64,000 nucleotides of DNA, from positions 872,027-936,026 of the forward strand of contig BCHJ01000003.1 of the NCBI GenBank assembly GCA_001599615.1, written 5' to 3'. Made by a program: the position numbers and the translations under genes. Each line of letters begins with the position of its first letter. Within the stretch, counting starts at the first letter, position 1. This document shows, in pieces, positions 1-9,463 of the stretch. Below the pieces are notes generated by a model. It was not told the DNA's origin. It did no database searches and worked only from the letters and a program-made list of their open reading frames with translations. Origin of the DNA: Thielaviopsis euricoi (taxonomy: Eukaryota; Ascomycota; Sordariomycetes; Microascales; Ceratocystidaceae).

Positions 1-268
1 TCGGTATTGATAGCAGTTCCGGACTAAGCCGCTTCGGGAAATCTGTATACAAACCATGACCGGATAATTTGTCTTGACACGCAACAACTGAGCCGGTCTG
101 ACGGAGGTCAGCTGTTTTCAGAAACGGAACATAACGGACTACCAGGCTCGGCTATTACATACAGCTGGACCAGCCAATGCCGATGACTACATAAGCAGCG
201 GTTCTCTCTCTTTGTCCAGTTTCTTCTCGTTATTGCCAATGCTTACCATAGTCTGTATATAGCATACC

Positions 269-1616
269 ATGTCACATATCAACTTCACCACCCACGACGT
301 CCTCGCCGCCTTTCGCGCGCGCTTTCGTCATGAGCTCGACTTTACCTTCCAATTCAACACCGACACGGCGCCCATCGTATCCAAACAGGGCATAATCTAC
401 GTGCTGGAGGGCACTTCCAAGCAGCGATATGCCATGCGCATCCCGGTGCATCTGGCCGACAAGGGTCACGACCTAGCGGCCAAGTCCGTGCGCTACCATA
501 TCAACCTGCTCAAGAGGTTGGCAGACAGCGGGTTTGGCTGGTCGCCGCGCGTCATGGCGCAGAGTGCTGAATACAGCAATGAGATTGGGTTTCCATACAT
601 CATCGTCGGGTGGATCGAGGGCCAGGTTCTCGAGTGGAATCATCAGACGCCGCATGATCGGGCGATGCGTGATAGGGTTCTGTGGCAGATGGCGGACATT
701 CTTCTAGAGTTGGCCATGTGCACGCAGGAGACGAGTAAGTCATGCGTGAGACGCTGTATACTCGCTGCTATAGTAGGACACAGGCCCCTCGACGGGGCAC
801 TGTGAGCGTTTGTATCCAAGGCTCAGCTAACACCAGCTTCTAGGATGTGGTCATTCGGCAGAGTCGTACACCACCGAGCTGGTTGACTGGAAAATGCTGC
901 ACGTATCTCGCGGTGATTATCCCGACATGTCCTTGCATGACTGTCTCGTACAGCGAGCTCTTGTGCACAAAGCACTAGCCGGGGTCCCAGCAGTATCGTC
1001 GTTTTCAATCTCTCACGAGGCACTAAGCGCACGTAACATTCTTGTCGATGATGCGTATAATGTAGTAGGGTACGCCCCCTTCCTAGCACCCGAGTGCACA
1101 CTTACACTTGCTCCAACACTACTGACAAAAAACAGTATCGTCGGCTGGGGCTTCTCGCGCCCGCTTCCCATCCAGTTCACCGTGCGTTTCCCGCGCTTCC
1201 TCACTACCGAGCCAGACCTGACAGCCAGCTCGCCGCCGTCGCTTGAAAAGCCCGACAGTGCCGCCTTTCTGACGCCGTCGTCAACGCTACGCATCGACCG
1301 CGCCTTCTTCCTGACCAGCATCCTGACCAATGTCGAGCCGCAGTGCCCGCATACGGCCATTCGGCGCTGGGTCTCGTTTGCGGTCTCTGACGCAGACACG
1401 GATTGGCGGCACTTGGTGGTCGAGTCGGCACTGCGGCTGGATATGCACGACTGGATGAGTAAGCGGGGATGGCTGATGGATGCGGTGACGGGGATGAAGC
1501 CGTCAACGGAGGATTTGATGAAGGAGATTGACGGGTTCGAGCAGTTTTTGGAAAGAAATCGGACACATATAAAGGGGCCGGATCGTAAAACGTTGTTGAT
1601 GGCGATTGGTGCATAG
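269..1616 (+). CDS. Phosphotransferase (APH/choline-kinase-like) family protein, probably catalytically degenerate
   Basis: Three exons: 269-734, 844-1069 and 1136-1616, giving 390 residues. Intron 1 has GTAAGT, a CTAAC branch and TAG. Intron 2 (66 nt, GTACGC to CAG, branch CTGAC) is a multiple of three with no stop, so it reads through as coding; removing it joins NILVDDAYNVV to GIVGWGF, the continuous block expected in fungal APH-like proteins. Visible family features are the NILVDD strand, the following GWGF segment and a C-terminal FPRFL block. Two key positions are unusual: the catalytic loop reads SHEALSARN where HxDxxxxN is usual, and the metal-binding Asp of the IDW-type motif is Gly (IVGW). 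Together these suggest a pseudo-kinase or altered chemistry. No transmembrane segment or signal peptide is evident. The substrate is unknown. It lies 183 bp upstream of the Trm61-like gene on the same strand. Confidence 0.7.
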
Positions 1617-1652
1617 TTGTTTTGTTGTTGTTAATAGTAGTAGTCGCATATA

Positions 1653-1683
1653 TGACGTCATGGGTAACATCTTGGGTCACGTG
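1653..1683. promoter_or_regulatory. CRE palindrome plus E-box in the 183-bp spacer upstream of the Trm61-like gene
   Basis: A perfect TGACGTCA palindrome (CRE/ATF-CREB type bZIP site) lies at 1653-1660 and a CACGTG E-box at 1678-1683. Both are between the stop of the upstream gene and the ATG at 1800. The motifs are seen directly; occupancy is inference. Confidence 0.4.
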
Positions 1684-1799
1684 CTGATAAGATGACGAAA
1701 TTTCCAATTGCTTCAATTCATCATATGTGAACTGCTGATAGGAACTCGTCAATTTCACCACCAACTATTATTCCTGGCCTCTACAAAACAGTTTCTCAA

Positions 1800-3185
1800 A
1801 TGCTGGGAGCCAGAATATCACGCCAACTGTGGACGGCTACTGCCCACCAGCGCTTCTACTCGAGCATCCGCAAGTCCATCCAAGGTGCGTACGCCCACAA
1901 TGCAGGCCGAGTGTTACCGTAAAGACTGATGGCTAAACGCTCATGAAACGCCAGTATAGAATACGATGTGCTTCTTTTGCATCAAAATGCGCAGTCTGGC
2001 GGCAAGTTCACTGTGACGCCCCCTCTGCGCCCCAACGAAACCCTCAAACTGGCCTATGGCGGCGAAGTCTCGACCGATCTGCTACTCCAGCGCCACATTC
2101 TCGACGCTGTAACCGACTCTCGCGGCAACGTCGTTGATATTTACGAGCCGTCTCTGCCGGCATACATTCACAATGCGCCAAACCGGCTGGCGACGCCAAT
2201 CTACGCGCAAGATGCCAGCCTGATCACGTCGCTGCTCGACATCCACCCCGACAACAGCACGGCGGCCGAGCCGTTTGAAATCTTCGAGGCCGGCACAGGC
2301 ATCGGCGGGCTCACACTGCACCTGGCCCGGGCCATCCATGGCGCGAATCCGCCTCTCCCTGAGAAGCTGCACGGTGCCCTTTTGCGCGGCGAGTACAAGA
2401 CGGGCCAGCCGCGGGATAATGCCAAGGAGGCGCTGGTCGAGGACCACCATGTCAAGGCATTTGACGATGCGCATGTCCAGGCGCTGCATGACGAGTGGCT
2501 CCAGAAACGCCGGGCCGTGGTGCACACGCTCGACCTGAAGCACTCGCACAGTCGCTATGCGCACAAGCTGATTCGCAACTTTCGCCGCGCGCAGTACCTC
2601 ATGGACGTGTCGTTCCACGTGAGCACCATCGAAAGTTATCTGGGCGGGCGGCTGGCCGAGAGCGCGGGGCAGCCATTTCTGGATTGTGCGTTCTTGGATC
2701 TGCCAGAGCCTGAGGCACACGTCGATGTGGTCATGAGAGCGCTCAAGCCCAATGGCACGCTGCTGGTGTTTGCGCCGTCGATTACACAGGTCGCGCGCGT
2801 GATCAAGTGGGCCAAGGGCCTGAAGCCGGCGCAGCTGCGGCTGGAAAAGACGCTGGAGTTGCCGCTGGCGACGAATAACGACACTACGCTGCGCGTTGGC
2901 ACGGGCGGCAAGGAGTGGGATGTGCGGTATGTGCGCACCAAGAAGGCGGCTAGAGAGGGCGCGAAAGAGGGAGAGGAGGAGGCTGCTGATGACGATGTGC
3001 TGGTCTGTCGGCCAATGGTGTACCAGCGGACGGTTGGTGGAGGGTTTGTGGGCGTGTTTCGCAAGCTGCTTGGAACACAGGGACGGATTGTCTATGAGGG
3101 ATCATTGAATCCGACCAAGAGAAACTCTCGCTACTCTAGGGTTGAAACTACGGATGAGACAAGTACAGAATCAAGCACGTTATAA
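1800..3185 (+). CDS. trm61: Mitochondrial tRNA (adenine-58-N1)-methyltransferase, Trm61-like catalytic subunit
   Basis: Two exons, 1800-1884 and 1960-3185, give 436 residues. The intron runs from GTGCGT to TATAG; only that acceptor keeps frame, and exon 2 then begins EYDVLLLH. The start at 1800 gives an Arg/Ser-rich, acid-poor N-terminus (MLGARISRQLWTATAHQRFY), typical of a mitochondrial targeting peptide. The SAM-binding motif I is FEAGTGIGGLTLHLARAI and the motif IV region is FLDLPEPEAHVDVV, both characteristic of the Trm61/TrmI m1A58 family. The Trm61 family installs m1A58 in the T-loop of tRNA; a mitochondrial role is inferred from the presequence. An Arg/Lys/Glu-rich insertion lies between motif I and the catalytic region, and the C-terminus is a charged, poorly conserved tail. 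An alternative start at the GTG at 1968 would remove the presequence and is disfavoured. Confidence 0.82.
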
Positions 3186-3411
3186 ACGAGGGCAGCATAT
3201 ATATAAAAAGGAATCAAGACTTTATATTACTTGATGGTCTATGTACTGAATGAGTCACTAATCACTTTGAAGAGAGAAATCACACAACAAAAAGTGTATA
3301 TTGGAAAAGAAAAAAAGAGCTGTCAAGCCAGAAGCCAGCCAGTCAAGCATGGAGGGAATGCATGGAGTACACAATCACACTCTCCATCAGAGCTTGATGT
3401 CGGGAAGCAAC

Positions 3412-4440
3412 TTAGTAAGAGACGTCACGGGCGTGGCGGCGGCGGCGGCTGTTCGAGCACGACGACGACGAGCTGGTGGCGGCAGCAGCGGCGGAGGTGG
3501 TCGTAGCAGCAGCCTCAGCAGCAGCGGAGGTGGTGGCGGCAGCGGCAGCGGAAGTGGCAGCGGAAGTGGCAGCAGAGGTGGCAGCAGAGGTGGCGGCAGA
3601 GGTGGCAGCAGAGGTGGCAGCAGACGAGGACGAGGACGATGACGAGTCAGAAGAAGAAGAAGACGAGTCAGAGCCGGTAGAGGTGGAGCTAGAAGTGGCA
3701 CCCGACCACAGAGCAGGACCAGGGATGGTGTAGCTGGTCAGGGTGGTGTAGGGGTTGAACTTGATACCCGAATCAGTGGCCTTGTACAGAGCAGTACCCA
3801 GAGTACCGCCGGTCAGCTCGGCAGTGCCGGAGCCGGTGACGGCAACGTTGAAGCACTGGGGGTAGTTCTGAGCACCGTTCTCCTGCGAGGCGGAGTGCAT
3901 GGCAATGATCTCGTGGCGGAGAACATAGTTGCCAGCGGCCAGGGTAGGAGGGATGGTGGTGGTCCAGGTGTTGTTGTTGGAGATCAGCTTGCTGGTAGCC
4001 CAGGTCTGAGTGGACAGATCGATACCGTCCTCGTCAATCTTGTTCCACTTGAGGGTAGTCTTGTCGACAGACGAGCAGTCATCGTCGCACTTGGCAATGT
4101 AGGTCAGGACGGGACCGATGTGCGAGGTGGGCCAGGTGGTCCACTCGAAAGCGACCTTGCCGCCGGCCTTGACGGACTTGGCGGTAGTCTTTCCGGGGGT
4201 GGCGGACTTGTGGCAGATGATGTCGGCGGCGGCGTAGCTGGAACCGTCAATGAAGCCGTTGTCCAGGTTCTTGGCCGTCCAGGCGGCAATCGAGGGAGGA
4301 GACGACATGTAGGCGTACTCCAGCGAGAAACCCTGCTCGTAGGTGCCGTCGAGGGTGAAGCCGCTGACGTGGCCGTGAGCAGCGGCGGTGGCAGCAAAAG
4401 CACCGGCAACGGTGAGGATGGTGGCCTTGAAGGAAGACAT
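3412..4440 (-). CDS. AA9 lytic polysaccharide monooxygenase with Ala/Ser/Thr-rich tail
   Basis: Single exon, 342 residues. A hydrophobic signal peptide (about residues 1-21) ends TAAA, immediately before HGHV, so the mature protein starts with the N-terminal His of the copper histidine brace. The second brace His is in SHIGP, and the axial Tyr and partner Gln are in GAQNYPQCFNV; LRHEIIAMHSA is the conserved AA9 strand. AA9 enzymes are secreted copper enzymes that cleave cellulose and related glucans oxidatively. There is no CBM1. After about residue 245 the chain becomes a low-complexity Ser/Thr/Ala linker with repeated AATS units, encoded by a trinucleotide-rich minisatellite at about 3480-3660. 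It ends RRRRHARDVSY rather than in a hydrophobic GPI signal. The gene is convergent with the Trm61-like gene. The family call is firm; the substrate is not determined. Confidence 0.93.
   Translation of the reverse strand: MSSFKATILTVAGAFAATAAAHGHVSGFTLDGTYEQGFSLEYAYMSSPPSIAAWTAKNLDNGFIDGSSYAAADIICHKSATPGKTTAKSVKAGGKVAFEWTTWPTSHIGPVLTYIAKCDDDCSSVDKTTLKWNKIDEDGIDLSTQTWATSKLISNNNTWTTTIPPTLAAGNYVLRHEIIAMHSASQENGAQNYPQCFNVAVTGSGTAELTGGTLGTALYKATDSGIKFNPYTTLTSYTIPGPALWSGATSSSTSTGSDSSSSSSDSSSSSSSSAATSAATSAATSAATSAATSAATSAAAAATTSAAAEAAATTTSAAAAATSSSSSCSNSRRRRHARDVSY
3480..3660. repeat. GC-rich trinucleotide/hexanucleotide repeat inside the LPMO tail
   Basis: GGTGGCAGCAGA-like and GGAAGTGGCAGC-like units repeat in tandem here. 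On the minus strand they encode the AATS-rich LPMO linker, so the repeat number directly sets linker length. Confidence 0.8.
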
Positions 4441-5102
4441 TTTGAGTGTGATTTTGGGGGAGGGGGGAGGAAAAAAAGGTTGGTATAAAAAAAAATGTAA
4501 AAAAGGTTTATAAAAATGGGCTCACACAGTGAGTTGAAAGAATGAAGTGATATAAAAAAAAAAAAAGTTTAAAGAATGACTAAAAGAACTTACACAGTAA
4601 GTCTGGTGAGAATGGAACAGAATGAAGAAAGAGAGTGAAGCGAGGAGTGTGTACTGAAGAGAAAAGACCAAGAGGAAGTTTCCCCTAAAGGTCGTCGAGA
4701 TGCTTCTCTTTTATACTTTTCTTTCTTCTCTCGTAGCAGTTGTTGGTTTGGCTTCAAGTCTGGCTACAAGTTTACACGCTTGTCGTGTAAGTCGGCTGTG
4801 GCAGAAGTAGCGGTACTTAGTTGTCAAGCAGAATTAATCAGTCTCCACAGGTACTGGGTACATTTGTCAGTTATGCTGCAACCAACATCACCACCACCCA
4901 CCCACCCCTGCCCACAGCTAAGGTTAAATCCTTGGCATTTGTGGACCTGCAGGCTGATAGCGCCCCTTAATCTTGAGGTTAGGCGGTAGACATTTGGTTT
5001 ATTGATTCACGCCCCGGCACTAGATCAGACCAAGAAACGTGAAACTAGACGGGGTTGCAGGCTAAAGTTGGGTTTACCAGGTATTTTTTGTATGTTGCTG
5101 GT
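4441..5102 (-). promoter_or_regulatory. Proximal upstream region of the AA9 LPMO
   Basis: A TATA element (TATAAAAG on the minus strand) lies at 4708-4715, about 270 bp upstream of the LPMO ATG. The leader between them is T-rich on the coding strand. I see no gene on either strand. Confidence 0.5.
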
Positions 5103-5202
5103 TGTAGTTTATGCTTGTAGTTTAAAGCTGCAGACTACAGCTGTAGTTTAAAATCATAGTCTACAACTGAGTCTACACCTGAATCTACACCTGTAAACTA
5201 CA
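5103..5202. promoter_or_regulatory. Cluster of eight TGTAG/CTACA elements upstream of the LPMO
   Basis: Within 100 bp there are TGTAG at 5103, 5116 and 5142, and CTACA at 5135, 5161, 5173, 5185 and 5198. The longer form TGTAGTTTA occurs at 5103, 5116 and 5142 and inverted (TAAACTACA) at 5194. CTACAGCTGTAG at 5135-5146 is a perfect 12-bp palindrome. The cluster is 660-760 bp upstream of the LPMO start. The arrangement suggests a transcription-factor binding array or a short inverted-repeat structure; no known factor is assigned. Confidence 0.5.
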
Positions 5203-8200
5203 CCTTACAGTCCCTCACTCACAAACACAATTCAACTTACTGCATCCTTTTACAGCACCTCAAAGACTCCCCAAGAACCTCTCAAACACTATTCCTCTCC
5301 CCTCCTTGCTCCTTCTCCATAAACCACGTTTAGTAGCACTCGCTCTCTCTTCAAAACCGTCCCATCTCCCTGCTGCCTGCCACGCCCCCTCAAACACTTT
5401 CTGGCGTTTATCCCAAAACAGCCATCATTCTCTCCCTCTCTCTCCCTCTGATACTTCAAGTTCTCTCGTTATGTCTGGTCTTTTTCTTTCCCGGCAGCCG
5501 TGGCGTGACTAGCCGACCAGTCAGTCCTTTTGTTTTCTTTATCCTCATCCAAGTAACCCGGCCAGTCAGCGCAGCCCAGCCCAGCTTGCCGCCAGTTCCA
5601 AGGCCCGAGTTCCAGGCCATGTCGGTCTTATTTCCTTTCATTCTTTATGGCCCACTCGCTTCCCCTTCGTCTACCCTCTTGCAATATCGGACTCCCAAGT
5701 TCTTTTGTAGCCCTTGTGTCTTCTTTTACCTCTCTGATACCGGCTTGTTTGCATATCCTTGAAATATGCCGGTCTCGATACCTACAAACTTATTAAAAGA
5801 AAAAAGAAAGGGTTGTATTTGCGGCATAAACAAACAGAATAAGCAAGAGTCTCTGTTTTTATTCATGATGCCAGTATTAGAAGCAGGAAGAAGGAAAACA
5901 CTAGCTTGGGCTGCAACTTGGAAACACAACATGTTTGCGTAGGAATCTGGGGTGTTGGTGGGCTAGGAAGAGGGTTTGAAAATCACAGAAAAAGACAAAA
6001 GGAGACCGTCAGAAATGGCCATGCGAATATGGCTGCAGAGGGTCAAAACACAGAGTATCAAATGAATCAACATGGGATGGGATGCGAGAGGATGTGCTGG
6101 TTCAGACGAGATAAGTAAAGAGCCACGAATAGGCCAGCCATCAGCATTAGAGTGAGAGATCAGTGCGGCCACTGGTGTTGTTCATTTTGCTTGTAGTAAT
6201 TCTCTTTCATCACGGGACATAAAAAGTATCCGGGAGAGAGGCGGGCAGTGCTCTCATATTAGCAGTAGTAAAGGTGGTAGCAGTAGTGGCATAATTAGTA
6301 GTATCAAGACTATTATACGGGCTACTACCCAGTCGACAGGTGCCAAATAAGCCTGTAATCACGGCAATCAAGGAAGATATATCAGCGAAATTGCAGTAAA
6401 ATGCCAGATGGCTGGCCTGCAGTACCCAGCATGTCTGAGAATAGCACTAGGGCACACTAACCCAGGTCAACCCCAACCCCATACCCATACCCATCTCTAT
6501 CCCCATCCTCACATCGCCAAGAGCCTTGGCAGAGCTGCCACTTTGTGTAAAGTAAGCATTCTGACGGGCTCGAATTCCGGAGTTTGTATTACCCAGTGTA
6601 CGGCACGGAATAGATTTCCACCAACGAAGTTGATTCTACTATGGAGTAAACAAGAAAAGAAGATTCATGACGCTCATGCTTTCTGCCAAGCAAGCAACGA
6701 AACAACCCAAGAGAGTGTCTTTTGTTGTTGTTTTTTCTTGAATATATGTGGAGTTTTGTGGTTACGCTGCTTTTCAACTCCGAGTTGCCACCGTTTTGGC
6801 GCTTCTCCGTGTTTTAACCTGTGAATAATTTGTTTTATCGTTTTCGTCTTGGCAATTTCGGGCAGGAGAATAAGATAGTATTGACTTGATTTTCCTTTTC
6901 CTTTCCCTCACTGTATAAGCAGCTGTAAATTCTCCGGCTTCACTCACCAAACGAACTATGCATGTTCCTTGCATATCTCACAACTGATAATGCACAAGTA
7001 GAAGAAGAAGAAGAAAAGAAAAAGTATGGCTAGATTCATTCCTCGTTCATGCCAAATAGGACGTCCGTTCCCCTCCTGGATTAGCCCTGTTTTATGTATC
7101 TCCGCCCAGGCCTCACGAATACCCTGTTTGGTCAAAGTTCCGCCTTGTCTTTTTTTTTTTTTTTTTTTTCTCTACTTTTCACTCAAACAAAAGCCGGTTC
7201 CCCCTTCGATCGCTTGTCACTGCTGCTTTGTGCACTTCAAACAATGGCTGTTACAGCTTATTCTGTGGCTTGTCCCATCAAAGGGCGGATCAGCTCTGAT
7301 CCCTAAGCAATCAATTGACGCTTGCGTTGCATCAAACCTTCCTTTGTCTGTTCTTTCTGTTCTTTCTGTGATGTGTTGTCTGTTCTTCACATAACATCCA
7401 ACCTGCAACTGCAACTGCAACTGTAACTCTGCCCAACTCAACTCTACTCAAAGCCAACCCTTCTGTGCTCTTCTCGTCGATCCATGGCTCGATAATCTGT
7501 GGTTCCATTACGTCTCATTTCTTTTTTCTCTCACTCTCTAACCTAACCCTACCCCTGCTTCACAACATCTCCAAATGGCCAAGAAAATGCTTTCAAAAAA
7601 AAAATGCAATCAGCATCAGCTTCGTCAAACCCTAAGAATTTGTACGCATGAAATCGTCAATGAAGCCGTCAATGAAGTTGTGAGTGGAGTCTCTCATGTG
7701 GCTGATTTTCCACCCTTCTTAATGATCTGACGTTGATCAAGCTTCTCATCACAATCGCCCAACTTCCTGATGTTTGTTTCCCATCGACTTGGATTTTCAC
7801 TGATATTTGTGTGTCGACCCTCCACACGCGTGTCTTCTTCCTGTTGCAATATTTTAAGCTTCTTTTTTAGCGGTGTAGTTCGTCCGTCCTTTTGTATTCT
7901 TCTTTTTTTTTTCTGCACGCACTTTTCCCTTATTCTTTTTCTTCTGTTCCATTCTTTTCTTTCCTCGCTTCACTTTTATCCTCTGTGCTTTTGTGACTGT
8001 GAAATATCAGCAAGTTTGCTTCAAATTCATGACATCTATGTAGTAATACTGCCATGTCTTGCAGCCCGTGGCTCTCGCTCCTAAATAAGCATATTCTTGT
8101 TGTACACCACATACATGTAAGCCTCGTTTCTTTGCGTCATCTATGCACATCACTTGCTACCGTCTCTTTTTTTTTTCTTCATTGTCCCTTTTACCAGTAC

Positions 8201-8990
8201 CTTTTCTTGACTTTTTCCCACGGCCTCCACATAAAACTCCCTCCTGCAAAATGGTGGCCTTGACCCTCATACCCAAGCAACTCAGTAACAGGAGCCCGCT
8301 AGATCATGCCATTCACTACATACTCTCACTAATTAACAGTACTAGATATGAAGCGCATCGCTCGAGAACTGCCTTTTGCATGTACTATGCAGGGCTCTCT
8401 GCGACTTAGGCCTGTTAAATTTCGGAAAATATAAAACTTCGTGATGTTAGACCATACTAAAACGTCTGAGCGTTAACTCTACTCTGATCGCTAAAAATTA
8501 CCCTGAGTGTAACCCTGGCTGACCATCACAATAACCCTAACAATTGCACCCACAAGACTATTGTAACAAATACCAATTATTTTTAGATAAACTTATCGAC
8601 TACTACCAGCACTGTCATAATAAAAACACACGACAAAAGCCTTCCTAGGTTATATATTCGTCGCGACATAAAAATACACACATCAGCGATTGATCTAGTA
8701 ATTACACCTTTTCATGGCCTGAAGCTGCATATTCACAAACACATTGATACGTGACTATAGTTTTATGACAACTGTCAGCTAACTTCTAGTCGCATCGTTG
8801 CTGTAATATGAAAATTGGTACCTGGACTGATCATCAAACTTTGTCAGCTCAAGTCTAGTTCTGTTAAAGCAATCATGCCTCGTTTTCCTCGTTTTTCTCT
8901 GGATCTTCTCACAGCACATCGTGGTGTGTTACACAAAAATACTCACAAAAAGAAATCACCAAAAAAAACCTCGTTGTCGTCCAAAAAATT
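5203..8990. other. Gene-free intergenic DNA
   Basis: Only short, low-complexity open frames occur (longest about 138 codons, at 6408-6824). They lack recognisable domains, GC-rich third positions and credible splice structures. The stretch contains pyrimidine-rich runs, a run of about 22 T near 7149-7170, and AACCCTAA motifs at 7628 and 8533. I see no transposon features. Confidence 0.6.
8983..8988 (-). terminator. RNA polymerase III terminator of tRNA-Arg
   Basis: Six consecutive T on the minus strand, two bases beyond the tRNA 3' end. Confidence 0.75.
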
Positions 8991-9061
8991 GATCACGATG
9001 GGATTCGAACCCACAATCTTTTGATTCGTAGTCAAACGCCTTGCCATTGGGCCACGCGACC
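8991..9061 (-). tRNA. tRNA-Arg (anticodon ACG)
   Basis: The 71-nt minus-strand sequence folds as a full cloverleaf. Acceptor GGTCGCG pairs with CGTGATC (two G-U pairs). The anticodon stem TTTGA/TCAAA holds the loop CTACGAA, and the T arm is GTGGG-TTCGAAT-CCCAT. The anticodon ACG is at 9027-9029; after deamination to I34 it would read CGU, CGC and CGA. There is no intron, and CCA is not encoded, as expected in a nuclear gene. Confidence 0.95.
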
Positions 9062-9463
9062 TTCTTATATGGGAATAACCATGGTCTAACAGCTCTCTTC
9101 CAGTCTCTCACAGAAAACGAAAAAAGACATTTGTATACTAAATTTCCATTACTTATGGACTTCGTAGAATCATGACACTAAAATTGAATAGCGAAAAAAA
9201 AAGAAACAAAGATACTAGAATACACTTCCCCTGAGCAAATCTCATAATCAACCACAGGCACCGCCAAAACAGTACTCATCGCCGACACAAGAAGCTCGGC
9301 AAAGCCCCAAATCCATGCCAACCATGCCCCATCCCAAAACGCCACAAAGAAAATATGTAAGTGTTTTTTTTTTATTAATTTTTTTTTGTTTCCTTCACCC
9401 CTCAACTTGACCAAGAAAAAAAACACATCAAGCTATCGTTAAGAGGGCCCTTCAAAAAGACAT
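9062..9463. other. Short spacer between tRNA-Arg and hsp90
   Basis: AT-rich DNA with A/T runs. It must contain the hsp90 3'UTR; no gene is seen. Confidence 0.5.

Noticed and set aside
3412..3440. Possible extra intron at the LPMO C-terminus hiding a GPI signal or CBM
   Set aside because: The frame closes normally and no convincing donor/branch/acceptor set leads to a hydrophobic or CBM1 exon downstream.
6408..6824. 138-codon open frame in the spacer
   Set aside because: Repeat-derived His/Thr/Pro start, no domain, AT-rich codons unlike the real genes.
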